From Clostridiaceae bacterium (GTDB lineage Bacteria > Bacillota > Clostridia > Clostridiales > Clostridiaceae), in assembly GCA_902363375.1 (NCBI GenBank), contig CABIZX010000001.1, positions 1,426,001-1,490,000 of the forward strand: a stretch of DNA of 64,000 nucleotides, in the 5' to 3' direction. The position numbers were made by a program, and so were the translations under genes. A model generated the notes under the pieces. It had not been told where the DNA came from. It made no database searches and worked only from the letters and a program-made list of their open reading frames with translations. How positions within the stretch are numbered: position 1 is the first letter of the stretch; each line of letters starts with the position of its first letter. Shown piece by piece: positions 34,005 to 42,910 of this stretch.

Positions 34005-34862
34005 TTATTCTACCCTAAAAGAAAAGTCTTTTATGCATTTTTTAACTGCTTCCTCTGTAGATGGAAAGTGTATCCCATATTTCTTAAGCTTATCATTGGA
34101 TATTCTTATATCTCTCTGTCTATTAGTATTTTTAGTAAGAAGTTCTTCCATCCTATTATTTATATTTAATTCATTAAATATAATTTTAGCAATGTCATAG
34201 GCACCTAAATTATTTTCACTACCAGCATTATAAATCCCCTTAGGCAACTTAATGATTTGGTCGAAGACTTCGATCAAATCATATACATATGTAATTCCTC
34301 TATAATCGTCTTGTGGAAATTCTATAGTTTCATTTCTCATTGTAGCTCTTATTACATTCCAAATAATATTAGACTTTATCCGCTTTCCTATCTCTGGTAA
34401 ACTAAAGAGCCACGTAATCCTTAAAACAACTGCTTCTTCTACTAACTCTAACACCTTTTTTTCTGCTTCAAGCTTATGTAAGGCATATACAGTTTTAGGT
34501 GCTAAAACACAATTTTCTTCATAGGGCCCTGAAAGATTATTATTACTATATACTTGATCTGAACTAAAGTATATTAATTTACTATTAGTATTTTTACATC
34601 CCCTTGCTATATTAACCGTTCCTTTAACATTTATATCATGAGATAACTGTGGATTCATTTCACAAGCTCCAGTATCTGATAAGGCTGCAGCATGTATTAC
34701 ATAATCTGGATTGTATCTTTCTATAACTTCTATTGTCTTCTCTTCCTCAGTTATATCTAAATCTCCTCTTCCAAGTGCTATAATACTATATTTTTCATTA
34801 TAATAGTCTATAAATCTAGACGCAAAAAATCCTTCTGCCCCTGTAATTAATATTTTCTTCAT
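34005..34862 (-). CDS. RmlD-like NAD-dependent sugar-nucleotide reductase/epimerase
   Basis: This protein of about 285 residues has an extended-SDR fold: ILITGAEGFFASRF (glycine-rich loop), YVIHAAALSDTGACE, FSSDQVYSN and the catalytic YALHK. It resembles dTDP-4-dehydrorhamnose reductase (RmlD/RfbD), but it stands alone with no rmlABC genes, so a rhamnose role is unproven. ATG 34860-34862 (MKKILITG) is preferred to the in-frame GTG four codons earlier; its binding site GGGTGAGGG is close. Confidence 0.75.
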   Translation of the reverse strand: MKKILITGAEGFFASRFIDYYNEKYSIIALGRGDLDITEEEKTIEVIERYNPDYVIHAAALSDTGACEMNPQLSHDINVKGTVNIARGCKNTNSKLIYFSSDQVYSNNNLSGPYEENCVLAPKTVYALHKLEAEKKVLELVEEAVVLRITWLFSLPEIGKRIKSNIIWNVIRATMRNETIEFPQDDYRGITYVYDLIEVFDQIIKLPKGIYNAGSENNLGAYDIAKIIFNELNINNRMEELLTKNTNRQRDIRISNDKLKKYGIHFPSTEEAVKKCIKDFSFRVE

Positions 34863-35229
34863 TCCCTCACCCACTTAACTGAAATAATATTACATTTATA
34901 TGAATTAAACCTATTTATAGTTGTTTACAATTATTTTACACATAAATTATAATTTATTTATTACAATCCTTTGAAATACTTATATTTACTTCAATATTAT
35001 ATCATTTATTTTAAACCACCTCAAATTCTCTTCATTTTCTAAATTTTTATTTATAGTTCAGAATTACCATGCGCTTTTTCAACTTCTATATTTATATCTA
35101 TGTATCATATCAATGAATACTTTCTTGCTACCTGAGAATAATAAGTTACTAGATAATTATTGAAATGAAAACTTACTTGTGTTTTGAAGGATTTCTTCTT
35201 TAATATAATAAAAAGGAGCAGATAAATAA
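34863..35229. other. divergent AT-rich gap before P450 gene
   Basis: The minus half must hold the RmlD-like gene's promoter; the plus half has TTGTGT ... TAATAT about 40 bases before the P450 ATG as a weak promoter candidate. No ORF or repeat was found. Confidence 0.35.
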
Positions 35230-36492
35230 ATGAATGAACAAGTACCCCGTAATAAAAGTCTCGATAGCACCATAACCTTATTGCAAAATGGATATACCTT
35301 TATAAAAAATAATGTTGATGGGTATCAGTCAGATATATTTGAAACCCATCTTTTAGGTGAAAAGGTAGTTTGTATTAGTGGAGAAGAGGCTGCTAAAATA
35401 TTCTATAATTCTGAGCTCTTTAAACGTCAAGGCGCTGTGCCAAAACGAATACAAAAAACATTGTTTGGATTAAATGCAATCCAAGGTATGGATAATGAAG
35501 CTCATGCCCATCGTAAGCATCTTTTTATGTCGCTTATGACACCATCACATCAAAAATATCTAGCTGAACTTACAATGGAAAAATGGGAAGAACGAATTAA
35601 TAAATGGAAGGATTCTAAGGAAATTATACTCTTTAATGAAGCAAAAGAGATTTTATGTTGGGTAGCCTGTTATTGGGCTGGAGTCCCTCTTGCAGAATCA
35701 GAAATAAGAAATAGAGCAGATGATTTTAGCAATATGGTTAATGCCTTTGGTGGTGTTGGGCCACGATACTTTAAAGGTAGATATTCTAGATTAAAAACCG
35801 AGGATTGGATAAAGGGAATTATCAAAGATGTTAGAGCTAGGAAATATGAAGCTAAGAAAGGATCACCTCTTTATGAAATTGCTTTTTATAGAGATTTAGA
35901 TGGCAATCAATTAGATGATCAAATAGCAGCTGTAGAACTAATTAATATAATTCGCCCAATTGTGGCTATTTCAACTTTTATCACCTTTGCAGCTTTAGCT
36001 TTACATGAACATCCTCAATGCAGAGACCTTCTAATTAACGGAAATAATGATGATTTAGAAATGTTTGTACAAGAAGTAAGGCGTTACTATCCCTTTGCTC
36101 CATTTCTTGGTGCAAGAGTGAAAGAAAATTTTATGTGGAACCATTATGAATTTAGAGAGGGAACCCTAGTAATTCTAGATATTTATGGAACAAATCATGA
36201 TGCAAAAATTTGGGAAGATCCCTATGAATTCAATCCTGAACGATTTAAAAACTGGGATAGAAATTTATTTAGCTTTCTTCCACAAGGTGGAGGTGAAACT
36301 GCAAAAGGACATCGTTGCCCTGGTGAAGATATAACCGTAGAAATCATGAAGGTAAGCATAGATTTTCTTGTTAACAAAATTGAATTTCAAGTTCCTAAAC
36401 AAGATTTAACATATAGCATAGTAAAAATGCCTACGCTACCTAAAAGTGGATTTATAATGCATAATATTAAGTCAATACATATAAATAAATAA
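35230..36492 (+). CDS. cytochrome P450, CYP152-type fatty acid peroxygenase
   Basis: This 420-residue P450 ends with the heme-binding loop FLPQGGGETAKGHRCPGED (about 355-373; Cys is the iron ligand). In the I-helix, LINIIRPIVAIS contains the Arg-Pro pair that replaces the usual acid-alcohol pair in CYP152 enzymes such as BsBeta/CypC and binds the fatty acid carboxylate. Such enzymes use hydrogen peroxide directly, without reductase partners, to hydroxylate fatty acids. There is no membrane anchor. In an anaerobe this could serve peroxide removal coupled to lipid change. AAAGGAGC precedes the ATG. Confidence 0.9.
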   Translation: MNEQVPRNKSLDSTITLLQNGYTFIKNNVDGYQSDIFETHLLGEKVVCISGEEAAKIFYNSELFKRQGAVPKRIQKTLFGLNAIQGMDNEAHAHRKHLFMSLMTPSHQKYLAELTMEKWEERINKWKDSKEIILFNEAKEILCWVACYWAGVPLAESEIRNRADDFSNMVNAFGGVGPRYFKGRYSRLKTEDWIKGIIKDVRARKYEAKKGSPLYEIAFYRDLDGNQLDDQIAAVELINIIRPIVAISTFITFAALALHEHPQCRDLLINGNNDDLEMFVQEVRRYYPFAPFLGARVKENFMWNHYEFREGTLVILDIYGTNHDAKIWEDPYEFNPERFKNWDRNLFSFLPQGGGETAKGHRCPGEDITVEIMKVSIDFLVNKIEFQVPKQDLTYSIVKMPTLPKSGFIMHNIKSIHINK

Positions 36493-36662
36493 TTAGTATC
36501 CTTGAATTTTACTTATACTTTTCATATTTTAAAATATAATTTAAAATGATTTAAACTTATTTATCCCTTTAATATGCTATAAGGTATTCTTAAGTATTTA
36601 CTTATAGTATGTACCTATAGTATAATACTTACATATATTGTATTTATTAGAGAGGTGATATT

Positions 36663-37346
36663 ATGCATGAAATTTCTTATAGTAAAAGCGAAAATAATTT
36701 TATAAATAAAACTCTATTGTATATGGCTATTGGATTAATAATTACTTTCGCTGTAGGCTATTTTGTTTCTACTAATCTTTCTATGATGATGCTAATCTAT
36801 AGTAATCCAGCATTCTTCATAGGGGTAGTTATTATAGAGCTATCTTTAGTAGTAATCCTTAGTAGAAAAATTAGCAAGTTATCTATTCAGGGTGCCCTTG
36901 CAATGTTTATAGCTTACTCAACTATAAATGGCCTTACTTTTGGCTCTATATTTGTTATCTATAGCCTTGAATCTATTATAAGCATTTTTATAGTAACTGC
37001 TGCTATGTTCTTTTGCTGTAGTATGATAGGCATGACAGCTAAAAGAGATCTATCAACTCTAGGTAGAGTTGCTATAATGGGAGTTGTGGGAATCCTAATT
37101 GCAAGTTTATTTAATATTTTTATAGGTTCTAGTGGATTATCTATAGCCGTTAATTATATTGGTATTGCTGTTTTCTGTGCATTAACAGCCTATGATATGC
37201 AAAAGGTTAAGTTGATACATGAAAGAAACTATAGTTATGATACTACTACTACAAATAAGTTTGCTATAATTGCTGCTTTAGAGCTATACTTAGATTTTGT
37301 TAATTTATTTATTCACTTGATAAGTATTTTAGGTAAAAAGAAATAA
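36663..37346 (+). CDS. Bax inhibitor-1 / YccA family membrane protein
   Basis: This 227-residue protein has seven predicted helices after a short N-terminus. TMBIM-family traits are LMMLIYSNPAFFIGVVIIELSLVVI, STINGLTFGSIF, FCCSMIGMTAKRDLS and YIGIAVFCALTAYDMQK; the last holds the family aspartate. Bacterial members conduct calcium or interact with FtsH. GAGAGGTGATATT precedes the ATG. It is monocistronic. Confidence 0.87.
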   Translation: MHEISYSKSENNFINKTLLYMAIGLIITFAVGYFVSTNLSMMMLIYSNPAFFIGVVIIELSLVVILSRKISKLSIQGALAMFIAYSTINGLTFGSIFVIYSLESIISIFIVTAAMFFCCSMIGMTAKRDLSTLGRVAIMGVVGILIASLFNIFIGSSGLSIAVNYIGIAVFCALTAYDMQKVKLIHERNYSYDTTTTNKFAIIAALELYLDFVNLFIHLISILGKKK

Positions 37347-37351
37347 AAGTT

Positions 37352-37388
37352 AAAACTCCTCTTACATACTAACTGTAAGAGGAGTTTT
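37352..37388. terminator. bidirectional terminator
   Basis: AAAACTCCTCTTACA pairs perfectly with TGTAAGAGGAGTTTT (37374-37388) and T runs flank both sides; it serves the convergent Bax-inhibitor and hemerythrin genes. Confidence 0.85.
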
Positions 37389-37797
37389 TTAATACTTCTT
37401 CGACCATCTGTTTATCATCAAACATAATATGCTGAAAAATCAAATCCTGTATACTATCTTTAATTCTCTTTAATTCCTCCTTGGGATTTAATTTTACTGA
37501 TAACACTTTGATATTTACAATTATTTTTTTAAATTCATCATGATATTTTACATGTTCTTCATAATTAGAGTAATTAGCTTTCCTCATCATTTTTTCTTCT
37601 TCATAAAAATGATAAGAAACATACTCTCTAAGATGACATATTATCTCTAAAATACGCTTAGTTTCTACATTACTGCATCCAGTTAGCAATAACTGTTCAA
37701 TATCACGAGCTATGTGAAACAGTTCTTTATGATGCTCATCAATATTATTAATATTAGTATTCAAATCATCTTGCCAATCAAACTTAAAGTCAAACAT
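37369..37797 (-). CDS. bacteriohemerythrin
   Basis: This 142-residue protein carries the non-heme di-iron oxygen-binding set: DEHHKELF (about 20-27), HFYEEEKMM (about 57-65), HVKYHDEF (about 74-81) and HIMFDDKQM (about 118-126). It would bind oxygen reversibly in the cytosol and act in oxygen sensing or sequestration. The stop codon lies in the loop of the shared terminator. Confidence 0.92.
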   Translation of the reverse strand: MFDFKFDWQDDLNTNINNIDEHHKELFHIARDIEQLLLTGCSNVETKRILEIICHLREYVSYHFYEEEKMMRKANYSNYEEHVKYHDEFKKIIVNIKVLSVKLNPKEELKRIKDSIQDLIFQHIMFDDKQMVEEVLKNSSYS

Positions 37798-37910
37798 TTT
37801 ATCTACCCACTTTTCATTTTCAAGAAATATTTTATTATAAAAACTTGTTTTTCAATACAAGTATATATCTTTTTTAGTGGAATATATACTAATATTAAAA
37901 TAAATTAAGT

Positions 37911-37964
37911 AAACCTTAAAATGGATAAAGTATACTTTATTATACCTTATCCGTTTTAAGGTTT
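37911..37964 (-). terminator. terminator of TRAP/dehydrogenase operon
   Basis: A 24-bp stem (37911-37934 with 37941-37964; two wobble pairs) has a six-base loop, just after the dctM stop; T-rich sequence follows. Confidence 0.8.
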
Positions 37965-37974
37965 AAAGTAATAT

Positions 37975-39261
37975 TTAATAGAATAAATTTATAAGCCCAG
38001 TTGAGAAAATTGGAACATATGTTAAAAGTAATAAATTTATAAGTAATAATAGATAGAATGGCCATGCTTCTTTAATAAATTCTTTTGTTTTACATTTAGT
38101 AATACTACATGTTACAAACATAAGTGTTCCCATAGGTGGTGAAATTGCACCTATAGCATTATTAAAGATATATATCATAGCAAACTGAATTTCGTTTATT
38201 CCATATGCTGCAGCTACTGGAGCTAATAGCGGAACTAATACTATCATAGAAGCATTTCCCTCTATAAACATACCTACAATCAATAGGAATATATTTACTA
38301 TGATTAAAAATACATATTTACTATCTATAACAGTAACTATCCATTCAGTTAATTGTTGTGGTATTCTCTCTTTAGTTAATATCCATGAAAATACACTTGC
38401 TGCTGCCACTATTAACATAATTGACGCTGTTGTAGTAACAGTTTCCTTTAGTCCTACAGCTAAATCCTTTGCTTTCATCTCTTTATAGAATAAACCTAAA
38501 AGTAGAGCATATATTATAGCAATGGAACCGGCTTCTGTAGCTGTGAAAATTCCCATACGAATACCACCAATGATAATGATAGGTAAACATAATGGTAATA
38601 TTGCAGGTTTTAAAACCTTAGCAAACTCTTTTCCTGTGATTTTCTCTTTACGTATTGGGACATACCCTCTCTTTTTAGAAATAATGCTTACTAAAATCAT
38701 CATGGTACCACAAAGTAACGCTCCAACTCCAAGACCTGATATAAATAGTTTACCTATAGATACATTCGCAATACATCCATAAAGAATCATTGCAATTCCA
38801 GGTGGAATTAATGGAGTAATCATAGATGAACATGCAGTTACAACTGTAGAAAAAGATTTTGAAAATCCTTTTTTCTCCATTTCAGGAACAAGCATCTTAG
38901 ATTGCATAGCAGCATCAGCAATATTTGAACCTGATAGTCCTCCCATTAATGTTGATAGTAGAACATTTACCTGTGCTAGTCCACCAGACATTCTTCCTGT
39001 AACGACTTCACAAAAATCCATTATTCTCTTTGTTACACCTGTATAGTTCATAAAAATTCCGGCACATACAAAGAAGGGAATAGCGAGTAAAGAAATACTT
39101 TCAGTACCTGTAATTGCCTGTTGAGCATAAATAATAGGGTTAACATTAGGATTAAGTATGAAATAAATTGCAGAGCCTCCTAATACAGAAATGTATACTG
39201 GAACTTTTAAGAACAGTAACACTAACATGACAACTGCTGCTATCATAATCACAGAATTCAT
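37975..39261 (-). CDS. dctM: TRAP transporter large permease subunit, DctM type
   Basis: This 428-residue membrane protein has about 12 hydrophobic segments. Typical DctM landmarks are LLAIPFFVCAGIFMNYTGVTKRI, GGLAQVNVLLSTLMGGLSGSNIADA, SSMITPLIPPGIAMILYG and GNASMIVLVPLLAPVA. It forms the sodium-coupled transport channel with the small DctQ subunit. Its ATG overlaps the dctQ stop (TAATG). It is the last gene of the minus-strand operon. Confidence 0.92.
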   Translation of the reverse strand: MNSVIMIAAVVMLVLLFLKVPVYISVLGGSAIYFILNPNVNPIIYAQQAITGTESISLLAIPFFVCAGIFMNYTGVTKRIMDFCEVVTGRMSGGLAQVNVLLSTLMGGLSGSNIADAAMQSKMLVPEMEKKGFSKSFSTVVTACSSMITPLIPPGIAMILYGCIANVSIGKLFISGLGVGALLCGTMMILVSIISKKRGYVPIRKEKITGKEFAKVLKPAILPLCLPIIIIGGIRMGIFTATEAGSIAIIYALLLGLFYKEMKAKDLAVGLKETVTTTASIMLIVAAASVFSWILTKERIPQQLTEWIVTVIDSKYVFLIIVNIFLLIVGMFIEGNASMIVLVPLLAPVAAAYGINEIQFAMIYIFNNAIGAISPPMGTLMFVTCSITKCKTKEFIKEAWPFYLLLLINLLLLTYVPIFSTGLINLFY

Positions 39262-39752
39262 TAGTTAATCTCCTCCTTTTCTTTTTGTCCAATATACTTA
39301 GAAGTAAAATAGCTGATAATCATAAGTACATATGAAACAGGTGCAATTCCATAAATCAACCAGTATGGAATTTTTATCATGCTCGTACTTCTTCCACTCA
39401 TAACAAACATTTTAATAAATCCAAGGCTTTGTTTAAATAAGTATCCAATTACAAGTAATATTACTATATCAATAATAATTTCAATGATCTTTTGTAATTT
39501 TAATGGAAGCATTTCTACCACCATTTCAATTGCTACATGGTTTCCTGTACGAAATGCTGCTCCTCCTGCTGCAAATACAATCCAAACCATACAAAATAAT
39601 TGAATCTCTTCTAACCAAGTATATGGTTTTCCTACTATGTATCTCATAAACACACCTGAGGAAGTTAATATAATAAGAATAATAAGTGCTATAGCAGCTA
39701 TAGCAATATCAAGGTTGCTAATAACCTTCAAAATTTTATTTTTTTCCTTCAA
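39261..39752 (-). CDS. dctQ: TRAP transporter small permease subunit, DctQ type
   Basis: The product is a four-helix membrane protein of about 163 residues; KPYTWLEEIQLFCMVWIVFAAG and the GNHVAIEMV segment are classic DctQ signatures. I prefer TTG 39750-39752 (MKEKNKILKV) because GAGGTG lies just before it; a GTG three codons earlier is part of that site. It assembles with DctM and receives substrate from DctP. Confidence 0.85.
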   Translation of the reverse strand: MKEKNKILKVISNLDIAIAAIALIILIILTSSGVFMRYIVGKPYTWLEEIQLFCMVWIVFAAGGAAFRTGNHVAIEMVVEMLPLKLQKIIEIIIDIVILLVIGYLFKQSLGFIKMFVMSGRSTSMIKIPYWLIYGIAPVSYVLMIISYFTSKYIGQKEKEEIN

Positions 39753-39776
39753 CGGAATCACCTCATATTCTATAAA

Positions 39777-40817
39777 CTAGTTAGCTCCCATAGCTTTTTT
39801 TACAGTGTCATATAGTCCTTCAGACCATCCAAAAGTAGCTCCTTTTTCATAGAAAGGTGCTGCAGCCGCTTTAAATTCTGATAATGTTTCTTCTGTTAAC
39901 TCAGTAACTGTTACGCCTTCATCTTTCATCTTCTGTAAATATTCAGCTTCTGCTTCTTCTTGTAATCCATTATTATAAAGTCCTGCTTCTTCACCTGTAG
40001 AAACTAGTAACTCTTGTTGTTCTGGTGTTAAACCATTAAAGAAATCTGCACTACATACCCATGTAGTAAAGTTTTTAACATGTCCATCTAATATTAAGTA
40101 TTTAGCTACCTCATGTAGTTTTCTACCATACAATGTTGCTAGTGGATTTTCTGCACCATTAATAGTACCTGTTTGCAATGCTTGATATACTTCTCCTAAA
40201 TCCATACCAGTTGAAGTTGCACCAAGAGTATCAAATCCAACAGATTGTATTTGGTTACCAGGAACACGAATCTTTAACCCTTTTAAATCAGCAGGTTTTT
40301 CTACTAGTTTTGATGTTAATGTATGTCTCTCTCCATACATCCAATTGGAAGCAAGTAGTTTTAGTCCCTTCTCCTCTAACTTTTGACTTTGTTCTGCATA
40401 CCAATCACTTTCAATTAATGTCCAGCATTGTTCCCAATTATCAAATAGAAATGGACCAAAAACAATTCCAAAGTCAGGCACACCATAGTCTGCATAGAAT
40501 GCTCCATCTGCTAGAGTTACAACTGATTCTCCAAGAAGCATAGAATCAATTAATTCACTTTTTGATCCTAATTGGCTATCTGGATATAATTCAATTTTAA
40601 GGCTACCATCGCCCTTTTCATCAACTAATTGTTGCCATTTTTCAAGTGCTTGTCCTATAGGTTCACTAATAGAGTTTTCAAAGCCTATACGCACTACTTT
40701 AGTGTCTCCAGATGCAGTTTTGTCACCAGATGCTGCTTTATTCCCACATCCTACCAAACTTGTCATTGCAATAGTTCCTGCCAGAATCATTGCTGCTAAT
40801 TTTTTAATTTTCATCAT
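39777..40817 (-). CDS. dctP: TRAP transporter solute-binding lipoprotein, DctP family
   Basis: This 346-residue binding protein has a lipobox LVGC (about residue 24) and a short Lys/Ser linker. Family features are IELYPDSQLGSKSELIDSM, the carboxylate-binding arginine in LKGLKIRVPGNQIQ and NGAENPLATLYG. With uxaA/uxaB genes nearby, the likely ligand is a sugar acid (uronate or aldonate). The arginine fits a carboxylate. It follows the zinc dehydrogenase gene in one operon. Confidence 0.9.
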   Translation of the reverse strand: MMKIKKLAAMILAGTIAMTSLVGCGNKAASGDKTASGDTKVVRIGFENSISEPIGQALEKWQQLVDEKGDGSLKIELYPDSQLGSKSELIDSMLLGESVVTLADGAFYADYGVPDFGIVFGPFLFDNWEQCWTLIESDWYAEQSQKLEEKGLKLLASNWMYGERHTLTSKLVEKPADLKGLKIRVPGNQIQSVGFDTLGATSTGMDLGEVYQALQTGTINGAENPLATLYGRKLHEVAKYLILDGHVKNFTTWVCSADFFNGLTPEQQELLVSTGEEAGLYNNGLQEEAEAEYLQKMKDEGVTVTELTEETLSEFKAAAAPFYEKGATFGWSEGLYDTVKKAMGAN

Positions 40818-40859
40818 CTTACCTCTTTTCTTTTATATATTAATATTTAAGTTTATTTT

Positions 40860-41879
40860 CTAAAACTCTAATATGACTTTTAACATAGATGCTGAATTTT
40901 TATCAAAATCTTCAAAGGCTTTAGCGGCATCTTCCATTTTATATGTATTAGTTACAATCTTGTCCAAATTAACTTTTTCACTTTTAACAAGATTAATTAA
41001 CTCAATGAAATCTTTCTTTAGTGCATTTCTTGAACCAAAGATATTTAATTCCTTCTTTTGAATCATAGTAAAGTTAAAATCTAGATTCTTTTTACCAACA
41101 CCAATTAGTACTACTCTACCTCCAAAGGCTGCTGCATCTATGCAGTTTTGGAAAGTTGATGGTAATCCTACTGCCTCAATGGTAACATCAAATCCATTCC
41201 CATTAGTAACTTCTGCTACTTGCTTATCAAAGTTTTCTGGACTGTCGTTTAATATAGTACCATCTAATTCAAATTCTTTTAAAGCATACTCTAATTTTGG
41301 TTTAGCTACATCGCTAATATAAACAGTTGCTCCTAATGCTTTAGCTGCCACTGCTGCAAGAACACCTATTGTTCCAGCTCCAAGTACTAAAACTTTGTCC
41401 CCAGCCTTTACATTAGCTCTTGATACTCCATGATAACTTATACAGAACGGTTCAATTAAAGCTAAAGTTTTAGCACTTAATCCTTGTCCATCATACACTC
41501 TTTCGATTGGCATTGTAATGTACTCTGCAAAAGCACCTTCCCTTTGTACACCCATAGTTTGATTAGTAGTACAACAGTTTACAAGACCTCTTTCACAAGA
41601 ATAGCAAGTTGTACAGTTAAAGTACGGATTACAAGTAACAATCATTCCTGGCTTTAGTCCTCTATTATTTTCTCCAACTTCAACAATTTCTGCTGAGAAT
41701 TCATGACCTGGTGTTCTTGGATAAGAAACATAGGCGAAGGTTCCTCTATAAGTTCCTAAATCACTTCCACAAATTCCACCATATAAAATTTTTAAAAGTA
41801 CCTCTCCTTCCTTAAGAACCGGTTTATCTACTTCCTTAATTTCTACATTTCCTGGACTATTAATCACAATCGATTTCAT
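40860..41879 (-). CDS. zinc-dependent alcohol dehydrogenase, candidate L-galactonate/L-gulonate 5-dehydrogenase
   Basis: This 339-residue MDR-family enzyme has catalytic zinc ligands in GGICGSDLG and the GHEFSAEIVEVGE block, structural zinc cysteines (CNPYFNCTTCYSCERGLVNCC) and NAD-binding GAGTIGVLAA. It starts at ATG 41877-41879 after TGGAGGTTAAT. It heads an operon with a TRAP transporter, opposite tagaturonate reductase and altronate dehydratase genes. LgoD-type enzymes oxidise L-galactonate to tagaturonate, which would feed exactly those enzymes. That substrate is inferred from context. Confidence 0.8.
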   Translation of the reverse strand: MKSIVINSPGNVEIKEVDKPVLKEGEVLLKILYGGICGSDLGTYRGTFAYVSYPRTPGHEFSAEIVEVGENNRGLKPGMIVTCNPYFNCTTCYSCERGLVNCCTTNQTMGVQREGAFAEYITMPIERVYDGQGLSAKTLALIEPFCISYHGVSRANVKAGDKVLVLGAGTIGVLAAVAAKALGATVYISDVAKPKLEYALKEFELDGTILNDSPENFDKQVAEVTNGNGFDVTIEAVGLPSTFQNCIDAAAFGGRVVLIGVGKKNLDFNFTMIQKKELNIFGSRNALKKDFIELINLVKSEKVNLDKIVTNTYKMEDAAKAFEDFDKNSASMLKVILEF

Positions 41880-41897
41880 ATTAACCTCCATTACATA

Positions 41898-41960
41898 CGT
41901 TGTATATCTGTTGTATTTATTGTTGTATACATTTTAGCATGGTGCTGTAAATGTTGTCAA
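41898..41960 (-). promoter_or_regulatory. promoter and tandem TTGTAT operators of dehydrogenase-TRAP operon
   Basis: Minus strand TTGACA (41955-41960), 18-base spacer and TAAAAT (41931-41936). On the plus strand, three TTGTAT boxes (41900-41905, 41911-41916, 41923-41928) lie one helical turn apart just downstream of the -10, the last as TTGTATAC. They fit a FadR-type GntR repressor. Confidence 0.65.
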
Positions 41961-42122
41961 TAAACAATATGAATTTTCTTTAAAGTTTTAATTCATATTG
42001 TTTTCATCTTCTTCATACATATACTTTACTTGTTATTACCATTACATACTAATTTGACTAATTAAATATACAATGCTATCATGATTAAGAATAGATTTAT
42101 AATACCTAAGGATGGTTTTAAT

Positions 42123-42782
42123 ATGACAAAAGAAAGTCTTAAGCAAAAAGCTTATTCAACTATTAAGCATAAAATATTGACCTGTGAATATATGCCAAGT
42201 TCTTTTTTAAATGAAGATCTACTATGTGAAGATCTTCAAGTTAGTCGTACTCCAATAAGAGATGCCTTAAGCCGTTTAGAACAAGAAAACTTAGTTAAAA
42301 TAATACCTAAAAAAGGATTATTTGTAGCGCCATTATCTATTGGTGAGATTAATATGACCTTTGAAGCTCGACATCTCATAGAACCTTATATTATCATGAA
42401 TTATTGTGCCCATCTGCCTTCTGATACTGTTGATAAGCTCTATCTTAATATAAAAGAATCTAGAGAAAGCATTCTAAATCATAATTATAATAATGTATTT
42501 AAACTTGATGATGAATTTCATAGAGCTATTATTAACCGCTGTACTAATAGATATATTCTTCAAACCTATAGCAATGTTCATAATCAAAATTGTCGACTTC
42601 GTATCTTAAGTGGACGTCATGATGATAATCGTTTAAATGCAACGATTGATGAGCATATCAAGATTTTAGATGAGTTAGTTAAAGGTGATTTAATTTCAGC
42701 ATGTAAAGCAACAGAAGAACATTTGCTAAATTCTAAAAGTTCTTGTTTTCAAGCTTTTATTGAAGGAAATTCTACATTTTAA
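42123..42782 (+). CDS. GntR-family regulator, FadR (FCD) subfamily
   Basis: This 219-residue protein has an N-terminal winged helix (about 1-70; LCEDLQVSRTPIRDALSRLEQENLV is the signature) and a C-terminal all-helical FCD effector domain with likely metal ligands DDEFHRAI and HNQNCRLR...DEHIKI. Members sense sugar acids such as uronates. ATG 42123 has AAGGATGG before it; an ATG 14 codons upstream has no binding site. It is the likely repressor for the divergent operon and for uxaBA, where matching dyads occur. Confidence 0.9.
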   Translation: MTKESLKQKAYSTIKHKILTCEYMPSSFLNEDLLCEDLQVSRTPIRDALSRLEQENLVKIIPKKGLFVAPLSIGEINMTFEARHLIEPYIIMNYCAHLPSDTVDKLYLNIKESRESILNHNYNNVFKLDDEFHRAIINRCTNRYILQTYSNVHNQNCRLRILSGRHDDNRLNATIDEHIKILDELVKGDLISACKATEEHLLNSKSSCFQAFIEGNSTF

Positions 42783-42807
42783 GTTTTTGTAAATAATTTA
42801 ACTAACA

Positions 42808-42841
42808 ATACTATTTGCCATAAACAAATAGTATATTTTTT
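42808..42841 (+). terminator. terminator after GntR gene
   Basis: ATACTATTTG (42808-42817) pairs perfectly with CAAATAGTAT (42825-42834), followed by ATTTTTTT. The uxa operon thus needs its own promoter. Confidence 0.8.
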
Positions 42842-42848
42842 TATTTTT

Positions 42849-42869
42849 GTTGTATACAACACCGTATAC
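42849..42869 (+). promoter_or_regulatory. GntR-type operator before uxaB
   Basis: GTTGTATACAAC (42849-42860) is a perfect palindrome of FadR-subfamily style, followed by a second GTATAC (42864-42869). It lies 42 bases before the uxaB ATG. Confidence 0.65.
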
Positions 42870-42910
42870 ATCTGTTATTATTAACTTAAATATATTGTGG
42901 AGGTATTAAC

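Noticed and set aside
40178-40543. Plus-strand open frame opposite dctP
   Set aside because: It is an antisense shadow of the DctP coding sequence, with leucine/histidine-rich nonsense composition.
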